From Aegilops tauschii subsp. strangulata (Eukaryota; Streptophyta; Magnoliopsida; Poales; Poaceae): a stretch of 64,000 nucleotides of DNA. The notes beneath the pieces were generated by a model, which worked only from the letters and a program-made list of their open reading frames with translations, was not told where the DNA came from and did not search any database. The translations under genes were made by a program, and so were the position numbers. The number at the start of each line of letters is the position of its first letter. Within the stretch, counting starts at the first letter, position 1. This document shows, one piece after another, positions 11,178 to 20,628 of this stretch. The stretch lies in the NCBI RefSeq assembly GCF_002575655.3, contig NC_053040.3, positions 159,217,148 through 159,281,147 of the forward strand, in the 5' to 3' direction.

Positions 11178-13352
11178 TCAGTTATAACTACTACTGTAAG
11201 TGTTAACCATTAGCTCTACCTCAGATGCTAAATTCATCTGATCGGGTACATACCGAGCCATTCCAACTCCATAGTAAATCAAGTCAAGCATCTCATAGAT
11301 CAAATTGTCTTGGGGGTGTGTCCGGTCACCTGCAACAAACACCCCAACTCCCCTCTCCTCCCCTCCAACTGTGACTGATGACCAGCCTACTCCTTTCACA
11401 ACCCCTTTCTGCTTCATCATATGTCTCTCTTGTGCTGCCTCACACCACTGTCCCTTGCTGGCGTATAGATTTGCCATTGCCACATGTGCTCCTGCACCCC
11501 ATGGCTCTGCCTCCATTACCCTCTCTGCAGCTTTCTTCCCGGTTTGCTCTTCCCCTCGAGCTGCACATGCCCTAAGCAAAGATGTCCAAACAACTCCATC
11601 TCTTTCATTAGCTGCCATACCACCAATCAACTCCTCAGCCTCATCTATTCTACCAGCTCTGCCCAACAAATCCACGACACAGCCATAGTGCTCCTTTGAC
11701 GGCTCCAGTCCGTAGCTTTTGCTCATTGCATTGAGGTACCTCAATCCAAGCTCAACTGCCCCAGCATGACAGCAAGCACTGAGCACACCAATGAACGCAA
11801 CATGGTCCGGCTTTAGCCCAACACGGCACATTTCCTCAAACAATTCAAGTGCCCTTTTGCTGTGGCCATGCTCAGCATTCCCGACGATCATCGCAGTCCA
11901 TGAAACCACATCATCTTTCGTGCGATTCAAAAATACAACATCAGCATCTGACATGTTGCCGCTCTTTCCATACATGTCAATGAGCGCGCTCCTGACCATG
12001 GCATGGTGTTCAAGTCCAGCAGCGACAGCAAGTGCATGGAGTTGGCGACCAGCGTCCAATGACGCAGCAGTTGCGCACGCACTGAGGAGACTGGCAAGAG
12101 TAAACTCATTCGGACGAGGACAATGGTGCCGTCGCATTTCAGTAAACAGGGCGAAAGCCTCCCCGGCAAGCCCTTCCTGTGCATAGCCTGATATGATTGC
12201 ACTCCAAGAGACAACATCCTTGGCAGCACTTTCCTGGAACACGGCATCGGCTGCTGACAGACGACCGGCGGCGCGGGCATAGAGTGTGACGAGTGAATTG
12301 GCCACCGAGCGCGAACTGGCGAACCCTCTTTGTGCAGCTTGCGCGTGCAACTGCTCTCCAAGATGTACACACGAAATATTTGCACACGCAGCAATAACTG
12401 CAGCGTATGTGTATTCGTTGGGCCTTGCCGCGTTTGATGCCCCGTCACGAAGCATCGCGACGAATGCCAGGATGGCTTCCTTGGCACGACCAGTCTGCGC
12501 GTAGGAGGATATCACAGTCGTCCACGCGGCAACGTCTCGCGAGCCCATGCGGCCGACCGCAGCCAGTGCGCGGTGGACGTCCCCGCAGCGCGCGTACAGC
12601 GTGGCAAGTGCGTTGGCGACGTAGGGCGTGGCGTCGAAGCCGAGCTTGGCGCAGAGCGAGTGCACCTCACGGCCGCGCGACAGCAGCCCGGTGTCGGCGC
12701 ACGCGGTGAGCGCGGCCGCGAAGGCGTGCGAGTCGCAGGGCATGCCGGAGGCGCGCATCTCGGCGAAGCGGCGGACCGCGTCGTGGCGGCGGCCGGCCCG
12801 CGCCAGTGCGGAGATGAGCGTGGTCCAGGAGACCACGTTCTTGAGCGGCATTTCGTCGAACACCCTGAGTGCCAGCTCGAGGCGGCCGGCCTTGGCGTAG
12901 GCGTCGGCCAGCGCGGTGGCGACGAAGACGGAGGAGACAGCCGAGGAACTGACGGCGAAGGCGTGCAGTGACGCGGCGTGGCTGGCGTCGGCGGCCGCAG
13001 CGCAGGCCTTGAACGCGAGGCTGAGCACGAAGGGGTCAGCGGCCGGGAGCGAGGATGCGCGGATGCGGGAGAAGAGCGCCATCGCGCCGGCGACATCCCC
13101 CGCCGCGGCATGGCCGGCGAGGAGGGCGGAGTAGGAGGCCTCGTCGCGGTGCGGCGCCCCGTCGAACAGGGCCTGCGCGTCCAGGAGCCGGCCCGACTGG
13201 ACCAGGCGCTTCAGGCGGGCGTTGAGGTCTTGCAGTGGCGGCACGGAGAAGACGGGCGGTGGGTGTGGTTCGGGACGAAGAGGAGCAGCTTCCGCCCACA
13301 TGGACCGACCGAGACGATGAGGTTTCACGCGGGGAGCGAAGCGCGCCACCAT
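11178..13352 (-). CDS. PPR protein, PLS class with E domain
   Basis: This single-exon gene encodes 724 residues from the ATG at 13352 (MVARFAPRVKPHRLGRS), whose Arg-rich, acid-poor N-terminus fits a mitochondrial or plastid targeting peptide. The frame stays open upstream to 13583, but that extension lacks typical targeting composition, so the internal start is preferred. About fifteen pentatricopeptide units follow, visible as repeated signatures such as VVSWTTLISALARAGRR, YVANALATLYARCGDV, DVAAWTTVISSYAQTGR, VVSWSAIISGYAQEGLA and VVSWTAMIVGNAEHGHS. The C-terminus has the E and E+ regions (ERHMMKQKGVVKGVGWSSV; GDRTHPQDNLIYEML) but no DYW deaminase domain. Proteins of this class bind organellar RNA in sequence-specific fashion and recruit editing factors. 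It resembles the Arabidopsis At3g47840 group from memory. The target transcript is unknown. Confidence 0.9.
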   Translation of the reverse strand: MVARFAPRVKPHRLGRSMWAEAAPLRPEPHPPPVFSVPPLQDLNARLKRLVQSGRLLDAQALFDGAPHRDEASYSALLAGHAAAGDVAGAMALFSRIRASSLPAADPFVLSLAFKACAAAADASHAASLHAFAVSSSAVSSVFVATALADAYAKAGRLELALRVFDEMPLKNVVSWTTLISALARAGRRHDAVRRFAEMRASGMPCDSHAFAAALTACADTGLLSRGREVHSLCAKLGFDATPYVANALATLYARCGDVHRALAAVGRMGSRDVAAWTTVISSYAQTGRAKEAILAFVAMLRDGASNAARPNEYTYAAVIAACANISCVHLGEQLHAQAAQRGFASSRSVANSLVTLYARAAGRLSAADAVFQESAAKDVVSWSAIISGYAQEGLAGEAFALFTEMRRHHCPRPNEFTLASLLSACATAASLDAGRQLHALAVAAGLEHHAMVRSALIDMYGKSGNMSDADVVFLNRTKDDVVSWTAMIVGNAEHGHSKRALELFEEMCRVGLKPDHVAFIGVLSACCHAGAVELGLRYLNAMSKSYGLEPSKEHYGCVVDLLGRAGRIDEAEELIGGMAANERDGVVWTSLLRACAARGEEQTGKKAAERVMEAEPWGAGAHVAMANLYASKGQWCEAAQERHMMKQKGVVKGVGWSSVTVGGEERGVGVFVAGDRTHPQDNLIYEMLDLIYYGVGMARYVPDQMNLASEVELMVNTYSSSYN

Positions 13353-14250
13353 TTGAGTCCCCTCGGCGGCCTGGAACTCCTCCCCGGCCCGCGGCTGCGC
13401 TCCTGCCCAGTCCCCACGGCTGCGCGGCGTGGTATCTCCTCTGCGGTACGGCGCTCGACCGGCCGGAGCTGGGCTCTTCGAGGCGAAGCGCGCGAGAGCA
13501 CGACTGCAGGAGACGGCCCGCGCAAACCCTCCTTTTCCGGTTTCCCCGCCTGGACCCCCTTTTTTTCCATAAACTAGACACATGCCCGTGAGTTGTAACT
13601 GAAGAAGAAAATCACCATCCTAATCACTCAAGAAGTAAGGACGTCATCGTCGCTTTCCTTCCATCCGGCTCATATTTGCACAGCCTAAGAAGAGATTGCA
13701 TTGTTTAGACTCGTTGCAAGAACCAGGATTGGTCGGGTCGACTATGTACTTGTAAAGGATTGCTAGATCCATTTTTCCACAACCTGGGAAGAAAAATCTT
13801 GGTACCAAAGAAAAAATATCTTAAGAAATGAGGAAGGCCACATCTCTGCCTAAAGAGGATAGTTGGTACGATAAATAAACCAGCAACATCTGCCTGAACT
13901 GTACTTTCAAATCAAGGCCTAGTTTAATCTGATAAGGCCAAAATAACCATTTTCATGAAACATATAGTCAATTTTCTATAAGGGAACATATAGTCAAATT
14001 GTCCACTAATGATCGAAGAGTGCAGCTCGAAGGGACTGTCCAATCTACATAAGCTATGACCATGATTTCTACATTTCCTAACTAAAACAACATTGTCTAA
14101 CCATTGGCTTAGGCATACAGACTCTAATACAAATTGCAAACTGTTGAGAAGTGTAGACCTGTCGTTGTTTTTTGGTGACCATACAAATTTAGATGAATAG
14201 ATTTCAATTATAGTGATAGCTCGAGCCAAGAACCAAAAAAAGTAGTCACA
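13353..14250. other. PPR upstream region, no gene seen
   Basis: This is the 5' flank of the minus-strand PPR gene, GC-rich to about 13570 and AT-rich beyond. The frames opposite the PPR gene are shadows of its GC-rich codons. A minus-strand frame at 13924-14229 has no recognizable content. Confidence 0.45.
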
Positions 14251-14901
14251 TTAGCTATAAACGTCTAGCAATCCAAAGAGGTGTTGGCACCAGAGGAGCA
14301 ACACTTGAACCGCATATTTGATGCCATTATCCAATGACGGAAGCTCTCGATGCTCTCTAGTGTGTGACTGGTCACATTCTGCATGCTTTGCATCTGGAAG
14401 AAGAAAATATGTCAACACGGAGCAAGATAAATAACACCTAAACCGAAGTAGTAGATCGGGTCATCTGCTTTCAGATATGTCAGGTTCACTGTTGTTATCT
14501 TTGCAACTTGACGGATCTTTTGGATTAAGTGAGCAAGCCCACTTGTGATGCTGCTGATATTTACCTTCTGAAAAAACCATGGGTAACCAACTGAAGTGTG
14601 CTTCCCCTGCTTCAGTAGTCCTCTCATCACCACCCGATGGCTGTTCGATTGCACATTGACAAAGGCATATATGCAGTTTCCTAACCAGGCCAAATAGATC
14701 ATATAAATCTGACTTGGATAATTTGGAGTCGATATTGTTCTTTTTTTCTCTCCCAGCCGCATGTACCATGTTGCCTTCTTACTGTCTCTCAGCATAAGCT
14801 ATAAAGATGTATAATACGTTTCACGCCCTGTTCAACCGGATTTTAGCCAAATGAGATGAGCTTACCTTCTCTAGCTCCTCCACGTGCGTGATATTCTCCA
14901 T
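14251..14901 (-). CDS. Candidate three-exon gene of unknown function
   Basis: A GT-AG model on the minus strand joins 14901-14866 (MENITHVEELEK, donor gtaagc), 14777-14438 (starts KATWYMRLGEKKRT, donor gtgtta) and 14393-14251 (after cttcttccag; ends LWCQHLFGLLDVYS, stop). The phases agree and the spliced frame has 172 codons plus stop. I recognise no domain. Doubts: the first exon is tiny, the taag acceptor of exon 2 is weak, and exon 2 is also open in another frame (MVHAAGREKKN... to SEPDISESR), which looks at least as protein-like. The GC-rich block upstream (14944-15605) could hold 5' exons. It may be a real small gene, a decayed gene fragment or chance. Confidence 0.25.
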
Positions 14902-14907
14902 CTTCGG

Positions 14908-16127
14908 GCCTCTACCTCTTTGCCTGTTGCGGCCAGTTCTGCATTAACTTTTGATTCCGCTAACGAGATTATTTGTCTCTTCCTCCGCTGCCCACACAGC
15001 CGCGACTGCCTCCAGGAGCGCCTTCGTCGCCTCGTGCCTCGTAGGCTCGTACTCCGCGGTCATCGCTGCCGCGGTGGTTGCACCCAGGAACCTCCCCACG
15101 ACGTCCTCCCCGTGCACGTTCGTCACAACAAGCTGCAGCGTATGGTGGGGCCTCCAGGGTGCTTGGCCACCGGGGTGCCCGACCATCTCGCCATCCCGAG
15201 AGGACACAGGGAGATGGGGGGCGGCGAGGCTGGCCTCCTGGATCGGCCGCTCAGTGTGGCTTCGTGGAAGATTACAAGCAAAGGACGCCGCCGGTTGGTG
15301 TGCTCCGGCGTCGCCGCGTGGACGGTGATGCTGATGCTGTGGTGCGGACTCGGTGGAGGAACTATGGAAGGGATCTCGACGGGGACGACTTGGGAATCGC
15401 TGGTGTTGGCCTCGATCATTGTTACTACGGACTTGCAAATCCTCCGAGGCTGAGATCTCACGGCTGGGTAGGAACGTAGGAGAGGAGGGTGATGGTGCCC
15501 ACGGCGGGCTGCGGTTCTGACGCTCCTGGCAGGCCCAGATGAATCGCACCGTAAGATTGACCTGGCCCTATGTCTCCTCGAGTGCCTCGTCTGTTGTTTC
15601 TTCACCTCCTCATCAGTGTCATATTCATGGGAGGCGTTAGGGTCTTAGGGAAGGATTAGTCAGAGTCCGGGTCATGAGGGATGTAGAGTTCGACTCCAAC
15701 TCCAACTGAGTTTCATATCTCAGGGACAAAAAAACAAGGGTGGGCAAACGTGCGTGTGGGTCGAGCAACGAAGCGTCCGCGCGGGCTGGTATGTCAACCG
15801 CGGATATGGGCTTGCAAACAAAATAAACTTATGAGCCAGGAGGTTCGTTTTGTTTCGGCAACAAAATAGACATATGGGCTGACCTCTACGTTCCTTCTTT
15901 TGTTTCGTTTGCACGTACTTCATAAAATAGAGTCCGAACAAAACTAAACAACAGCGTAGGCGTGAAAACAATAGCGGGACCAAATAAAACGGGACAAAAC
16001 CAAGAATATCACCTCCCTTTAATAGTAGGTATAGATACGTACTTCATCGTGCACGCGCACGATTCTGGCTTCTCGAGCGGCCGCGCGTGAGCCGTCGGAT
16101 GTGGCTGATGTACTGCGGCGGCATCGT
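14908..16127. other. GC-rich block then AT-rich spacer, no supported gene
   Basis: Between 14944 and 15605 several long frames overlap on both strands. One minus-strand stretch (VVGRFLGATTAAAMTAEYEP, ending NLVSGIKS) looks protein-like but cannot be joined with confidence to other exons. From 15660 to 16080 only repeat-like sequence is seen. Confidence 0.35.
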
Positions 16128-16143
16128 GCGAGTAAGCCAGTCA

Positions 16144-16509
16144 CCATGTTATCTTTGTGGCCAGGAGGAGGATAACGTTGATCATCTTCTGATCCAGTGC
16201 GTCTACTCGCGCCAAGTATGGCACAACATTCTTTCCAGCACGAGGGCTACCCCTGCCCTTACACCGGTGGTGAGCGATACTCTGGAGTCATGGTGGGGCA
16301 GTACTAGAAATCGGCTTGATGAGGAGACACGTAAAGCTTTCGATAGCTTGGTGATGCTAGTGTGTTGGCATCTATGGAAGCAAAGGAATGAACGGGTTTT
16401 CTGCTCGGTGGCCACACCCATCTCGGTGGCTGATCTTGTGAATAGGATTCTTGATGAACTTCGCACTTGGGCGAGAGCGGGAGGGCGTGGAGTCGACACC
16501 ATTTTGTGA
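16144..16509 (+). pseudogene. LINE RT C-terminus, zf-RVT fragment
   Basis: The fragment encodes PCYLCGQEEDNVDHLLIQC, the Cys-Cys-His-Cys zinc-binding segment found after the reverse transcriptase domain of plant LINEs, followed by VWHNIL, a WHLWKQRNERVF motif common in these proteins, and a stop at 16507-16509. The polymerase and endonuclease parts are missing because of 5' truncation, so it cannot function. The reading frame continues upstream to 16087, but those codons lie before the target duplication and belong to host DNA. Confidence 0.8.
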
Positions 16510-16653
16510 GGAGTTAACGTAGTGTGTGGAGTTGGAATTCTAACCTGGCCTCGGGTCGGCTTGTGACCTTTGGCTATGCATCACAAACTCTTGTACATTG
16601 TTTTCTCTCTTCTATAAAGCTAAGATACGCAATTTGCGTACTCTCGAAAAAAA
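16144..16653 (+). mobile_element. 5'-truncated LINE with 16-bp target duplication
   Basis: The insertion starts inside the reverse-transcriptase zinc-binding region and ends in a short A-tail (cgaaaaaaa) at 16653. The direct repeats gcgagtaagccagtca (16128-16143) and gcgagtgagccagtca (16654-16669) flank it exactly, with one mismatch in 16. Severe 5' truncation, an A-tail and a long duplication are the marks of target-primed reverse transcription. Confidence 0.8.
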
Positions 16654-16790
16654 GCGAGTGAGCCAGTCAACTTTTTTTAGGATCAATGAGCCAGTCATTG
16701 TACGACCGATGCAAGCATTGGCATTTTGGTCTGCTCTCTTTGTTTCTCAAACACGAGCAGAACCAGTGAACCACATCTTCAGCCATCCAG

Positions 16791-17502
16791 TGTTAGAATA
16801 TATGAACAAATTACTACCAGATTTAATCCGAATAAACACATCATGACGGTAATAACAGAGATTAAACTAATCATGTGAACTAACATAGTAGATAAACAGA
16901 TCGAATCTAGGGGCACAGACTAAAAACATGAATTCTACCATGATCTTGAACAGGAAGGACAGAATCACATACGGTGCAACGGGAGCAGCACCGTTGGCGT
17001 TGAGGTTGTCGCCAATGTCGTTGAGGAAGAGGTTGCCGGGGTCGGGAAAGAAGTCGTTGTCGGCGAAGTCGTCGCTACCAGCAATCGCGCGAGTGCGCTC
17101 CCCAAAAACCTGACCGCCCCTCTCCCGTACAGGATCATGAGAGGCGGGGTTCTGGAGGCCTGCTGTCCCTTCTCGCGGTGCACACCAAAAGGAAGGATGG
17201 AGAAGACTTACGTGACGGCGCAATGACCTGGAATGGTGGTGCGAAACCATACGATTCGGCGGCGGCTAGGGTAGACGTCTGTCTGACTATATAATGCGGG
17301 CCGGGTAGGTCGTGAGAGTAAACCCCACGTTCGAGTCGCGATCCAACAGAATGGGAAACGGTTCTGTAATTAACACATCTGTTGATTATTAATTAATGAC
17401 TCATTAATTTTTTCCGAGCAGCAAAAATATAGACAACATGCATAGCTCTGTCCTCGGCTCGGCTCATTCCGTAACCCATGTTGTGACAAGGCGTGGCGTG
17501 GC
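16791..17502 (-). mobile_element. Solo LTR, left part (split by gypsy G1)
   Basis: On the minus strand an LTR runs from 54585 (TGTTGGAATTTGTTAG...) to 54351 and, after the G1 insertion is removed, continues 17502-16791 to its end (...ATATATTCTAACA). It has TG...CA ends and a flanking duplication tccag (16786-16790) versus tccgg (54586-54590), one mismatch. The net length is about 940 bases. No internal region is linked to it, so it is a solo LTR left by recombination. A TATA-like site on the minus strand lies at 17287-17298. The 127-codon minus frame inside it (16867-17250) is part of the LTR leader, not a gene. Confidence 0.75.
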
Positions 17503-18859
17503 TGATAACCCACAAGTATAGAGGATCGCAATAGTTTTCAAGGGTAGACTATTCAAACCAAATTTATTGATTCGGCACAAAGGAGCCAAATAATATTTGT
17601 AAGTAGCAGCTGAGTTGTCAATTCAACCACACCTAGAGATTAATTATCTGCAGCAAGCGATCAGTGGCACAGTAATATGATAGTTTTGATAGTGGTAGCA
17701 ACAGCAATAGTAACGATAACAGTGATAGCAATGATTTTGTAGCAAGTGTAACAGTAACAGTAACAGTAGTAACTTAGCAAGATCAATATGTAGGAAAATT
17801 GTAGGCATAGGATCGGTGGATTCATGGATGATATTTATCATATAACAGTCACAACCTAGGGCGATACAAAACTAGCTCTAGTTCATAAATATGATGTAGG
17901 CATGTATTCCTTAAATAGGCATACGTGCTTATAAAAAAACTTGCATGACATATTTTGTCCTACCCTCCCGTGGCAACGGGGCCCATATGAAAACTAAGGG
18001 ATATTAAGGCCTCCTTTTAATAGAGAACCGGAATAAAGCATTAACACATAGTAAATACATGAACTCCTCAAATTACGGTCACCACCGGAAAGTATCCCTA
18101 ATACTGTCACTCTGGGGTTTACGGATCATAACACGTAATAGGTGAATATGACTTGCAAGATCGGATTTAGAACATAGATATAATGGTGATAACATAAACG
18201 GTTCAGATCTGAAATCATGGCACCCGGGCCCAAAGTGACAAGCATTAAGCATGGCAAAGTCATATCAACATCAATCTCAGAACATAATGGATACTGGGAT
18301 CAAGTCCTAACAAAACTAACTCGATTACATGATGAATCTCATCCAACTCCTCACCAACCAGCGAGCCTACGAAGGAATTACTCAATGATGAAGATCGAAG
18401 ATCCCCCTCTCTGGAGCCCCAAACGGACTCCAAATCTGGCCACTGATGAAGAACAGGAGGTGGCGGCGGCTCCGTATCGTGAAACGAGATAATTCTTCCT
18501 CCTTGATTTTTTTCTCCGAAAATGTGATTTTATAGCGTCGGAGATAGGGTCTGCAGGGCCACCAGGTGGGTACAACCCACCTGGGCACGCCAGGAGGAGG
18601 GTGCGCCCTGGTGGGTTGTGCTCCCCCAGGGACCTCCCCCCTTCGGTGGTTCTTGACTCCAGTATTTTTTATTGTATAAAAATTCTCCAAAAAGTTTCGT
18701 TCCAATCGGAGAACTTCTATTGCTGCACAAAAAAACAACACCATGGTAGTTCTGCTGAAAACAGCGTCAGTCCGGGCTAGTTTCATTCAAATCATGCAAA
18801 TTAGAGTCTAAAACAAGAGTAAAAGTGTTAGGAAAAGTAGATACGACGAAGACGTATCA
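17503..18859 (-). repeat. G1 3' LTR
   Basis: This 1357-base LTR matches 44183-45346 plus 54097-54350 throughout, for example cacctagagattaattatctgcagcaagcg at 17628 and 44311. It contains an imprecise aacagt-type repeat at about 17695-17775. Relative to the right copy it lacks about 45 bases near 18385. Confidence 0.9.
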
Positions 18860-18874
18860 ACTCCCACAAGCTTA
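18860..18874 (-). other. G1 polypurine tract
   Basis: On the minus strand, aagcttgtgggagt directly precedes the 3' LTR, as expected for the plus-strand primer of a gypsy element. The following 18875-19520 (internal 3' region) holds no coding sequence I can identify. Confidence 0.65.
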
Positions 18875-19531
18875 AACTTTTGCTTGTCCTCAAGCAATTC
18901 AGTTGGTAAACTGAGAGTGAAAAAGAAAAACTTTTACAAACTCTTTTGCTCTTGTTTGCATAAACAAGTTTAAGTAGCACCCAGGTTTTCAGCAAAGATC
19001 ATGACTAACCATGTCAACAATAACTCTTAGAAATTATATTAACTCATATCAATGGCATAATCAACTAGCAAGTAATAATAAGATATCTCAAGTGCCAACA
19101 CTTTGTCAAAACAATCATGATATAATATGACAACAGTGTTATCTCGCTAGCCCTTTCTGAGACCGCAAAACATATATGCAGAGCACCTCTAAAGTTCAAG
19201 CAGCGACTAAACATGTAATTCATGGTAGAAAAGAATCAGTCATGATGCATTCAACATTAACTATACATAATGCATGAGGATGACAATAGTGATCTTAGAT
19301 CTGGCGCTTATTTGAGAAGGTGATGACTCAACATAAAAGTAAATAGATAGTCCCTTCATAGAGGGAAGCAGGGATTCGCAGCGGTGCGAGAGCTCGAAGC
19401 TTTAAAACAGAGATAAACAAAATTTTGTGAAATGGACCCTTCCTATTTACTTCACGACCAAACGTTATCAATATCTTTCATGCTAAACACATTAGCGGCA
19501 GTTCCCAAGCAATAAAAGTAAAGGTTTACTC

Positions 19532-19551
19532 GGGAAATATCAGGTGCTCCC
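19532..19551. mobile_element. Mutator-type MITE M1, left 20 bases
   Basis: This is the left end (gggaaatatcaggtgctccc) of a MITE split by gypsy G2. The remainder is at 26227-26622. The 11-base direct repeat aaggtttactc flanks the reconstructed MITE at 19521-19531 and 26623-26633. Confidence 0.75.
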
Positions 19552-20574
19552 TGTTGACACCAGATTTTGGCTTGGTAAAAACATAATTAAGAAAGCCTCA
19601 AATGGAAAAGTGCTCAAAGTGAGAAAGTTCTGTATCGTCAAAAGGAGAAACTTTTATATTTGGGCCATAGCCATCCAATCTCATCTCTAAGGCCGAAGTT
19701 GTGTTCCAAGTACTGAGATTTTGTATCCAGAACACTATTCTGCTGATTACGCCCCCAAGACGGCCTCATATGGAAAATCCATCTACACAAATTGTCTTCG
19801 TCTCGTCGAAACGATCGAATTTAATATACAAATCGTCCTAATCCAAGTTTGTATGCAAAATCTAGAGCTATCGGAATACAGCTCTGTGAGGAGGCGAAAT
19901 ATGGCGCGCCCCACCAGACACATGTCTGATGGGTAGCGCGAGCAATCGGAAGTTTTGCGCGACCGTTTTGGCCTAGAAGATGGCTTCTAACCGAAAAACA
20001 TTCAACATCAAAGTTGTTCGTCTCGTCGAAACTAGTAAATATGCTTTTGGGCGCATTTTCATCCAAGGTCATTTACTGCAACAAAAAAGATCCGCAAGGT
20101 GCAGCCAGTTTTAAACCAAACAGTTTTGGAAAGCTCGGACAAAACCAATCCGAATTTGACTAGGGTTTTGGACGTGAATCCAAGCCTTTTCCTTGCACGG
20201 GAAGTCCAGCCGCCTCTTATATACCTAAGGGGTGACGGCCGATTGAACAACACACAATCGAACAAACACATATACTATTTTTCCATGTTCATCTATCCCC
20301 TACCCTTGTATCTTTCTTCTCGTGCTTCGTCATTCTTCAGCAATGGTGGGATGCGAATCCACAAGGCCCTAGGGGCGGTCAGGCTGACCTAGGGCAGCCC
20401 ATAGCTGGCGTGCGCCCTGACGGGGTCCCTCCCGGGCGTCTGGGGTTTTGGGTCTACAAAAGCGCCCGCAGGATTGCTTGCGTACCATGCTTCCGGACGG
20501 GTCTCCTTCGACGTGAGCTGCGGTGCATCAACCCCGGCGTCGAGGGTACACGGTGACGTGTTCGTGTGCGAACA
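19552..20574 (+). repeat. G2 5' LTR
   Basis: This LTR starts TGTTGACACC and ends AACA. It matches 25203-26221 with many scattered substitutions (for example ggccgaagttgtgttccaag versus ggctgaagttgtgttcgaag), indicating an old insertion. Confidence 0.88.
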
Positions 20575-20628
20575 CACTTTTTGACGACTCCACTGGGGAC
20601 GAAGCTTTGAACAGTCTCCAGCCCGTTC

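Noticed and set aside
13353..13583. N-terminal extension of the PPR frame to 13583
   Set aside because: The added 77 residues have no PPR or targeting character, while the ATG at 13352 gives a plausible targeting peptide. The frame is open there by GC-rich chance.
16867..17250. 127-codon minus-strand frame
   Set aside because: It falls within the solo LTR downstream of a TATA-like site. It is leader sequence of the element and has no known domain.
17690..17780. CRISPR-like or satellite array
   Set aside because: The aacagt-type repeats are a short imprecise microsatellite of the G1 LTR, present again at 44375-44455. This is a eukaryotic sequence with no arrays.
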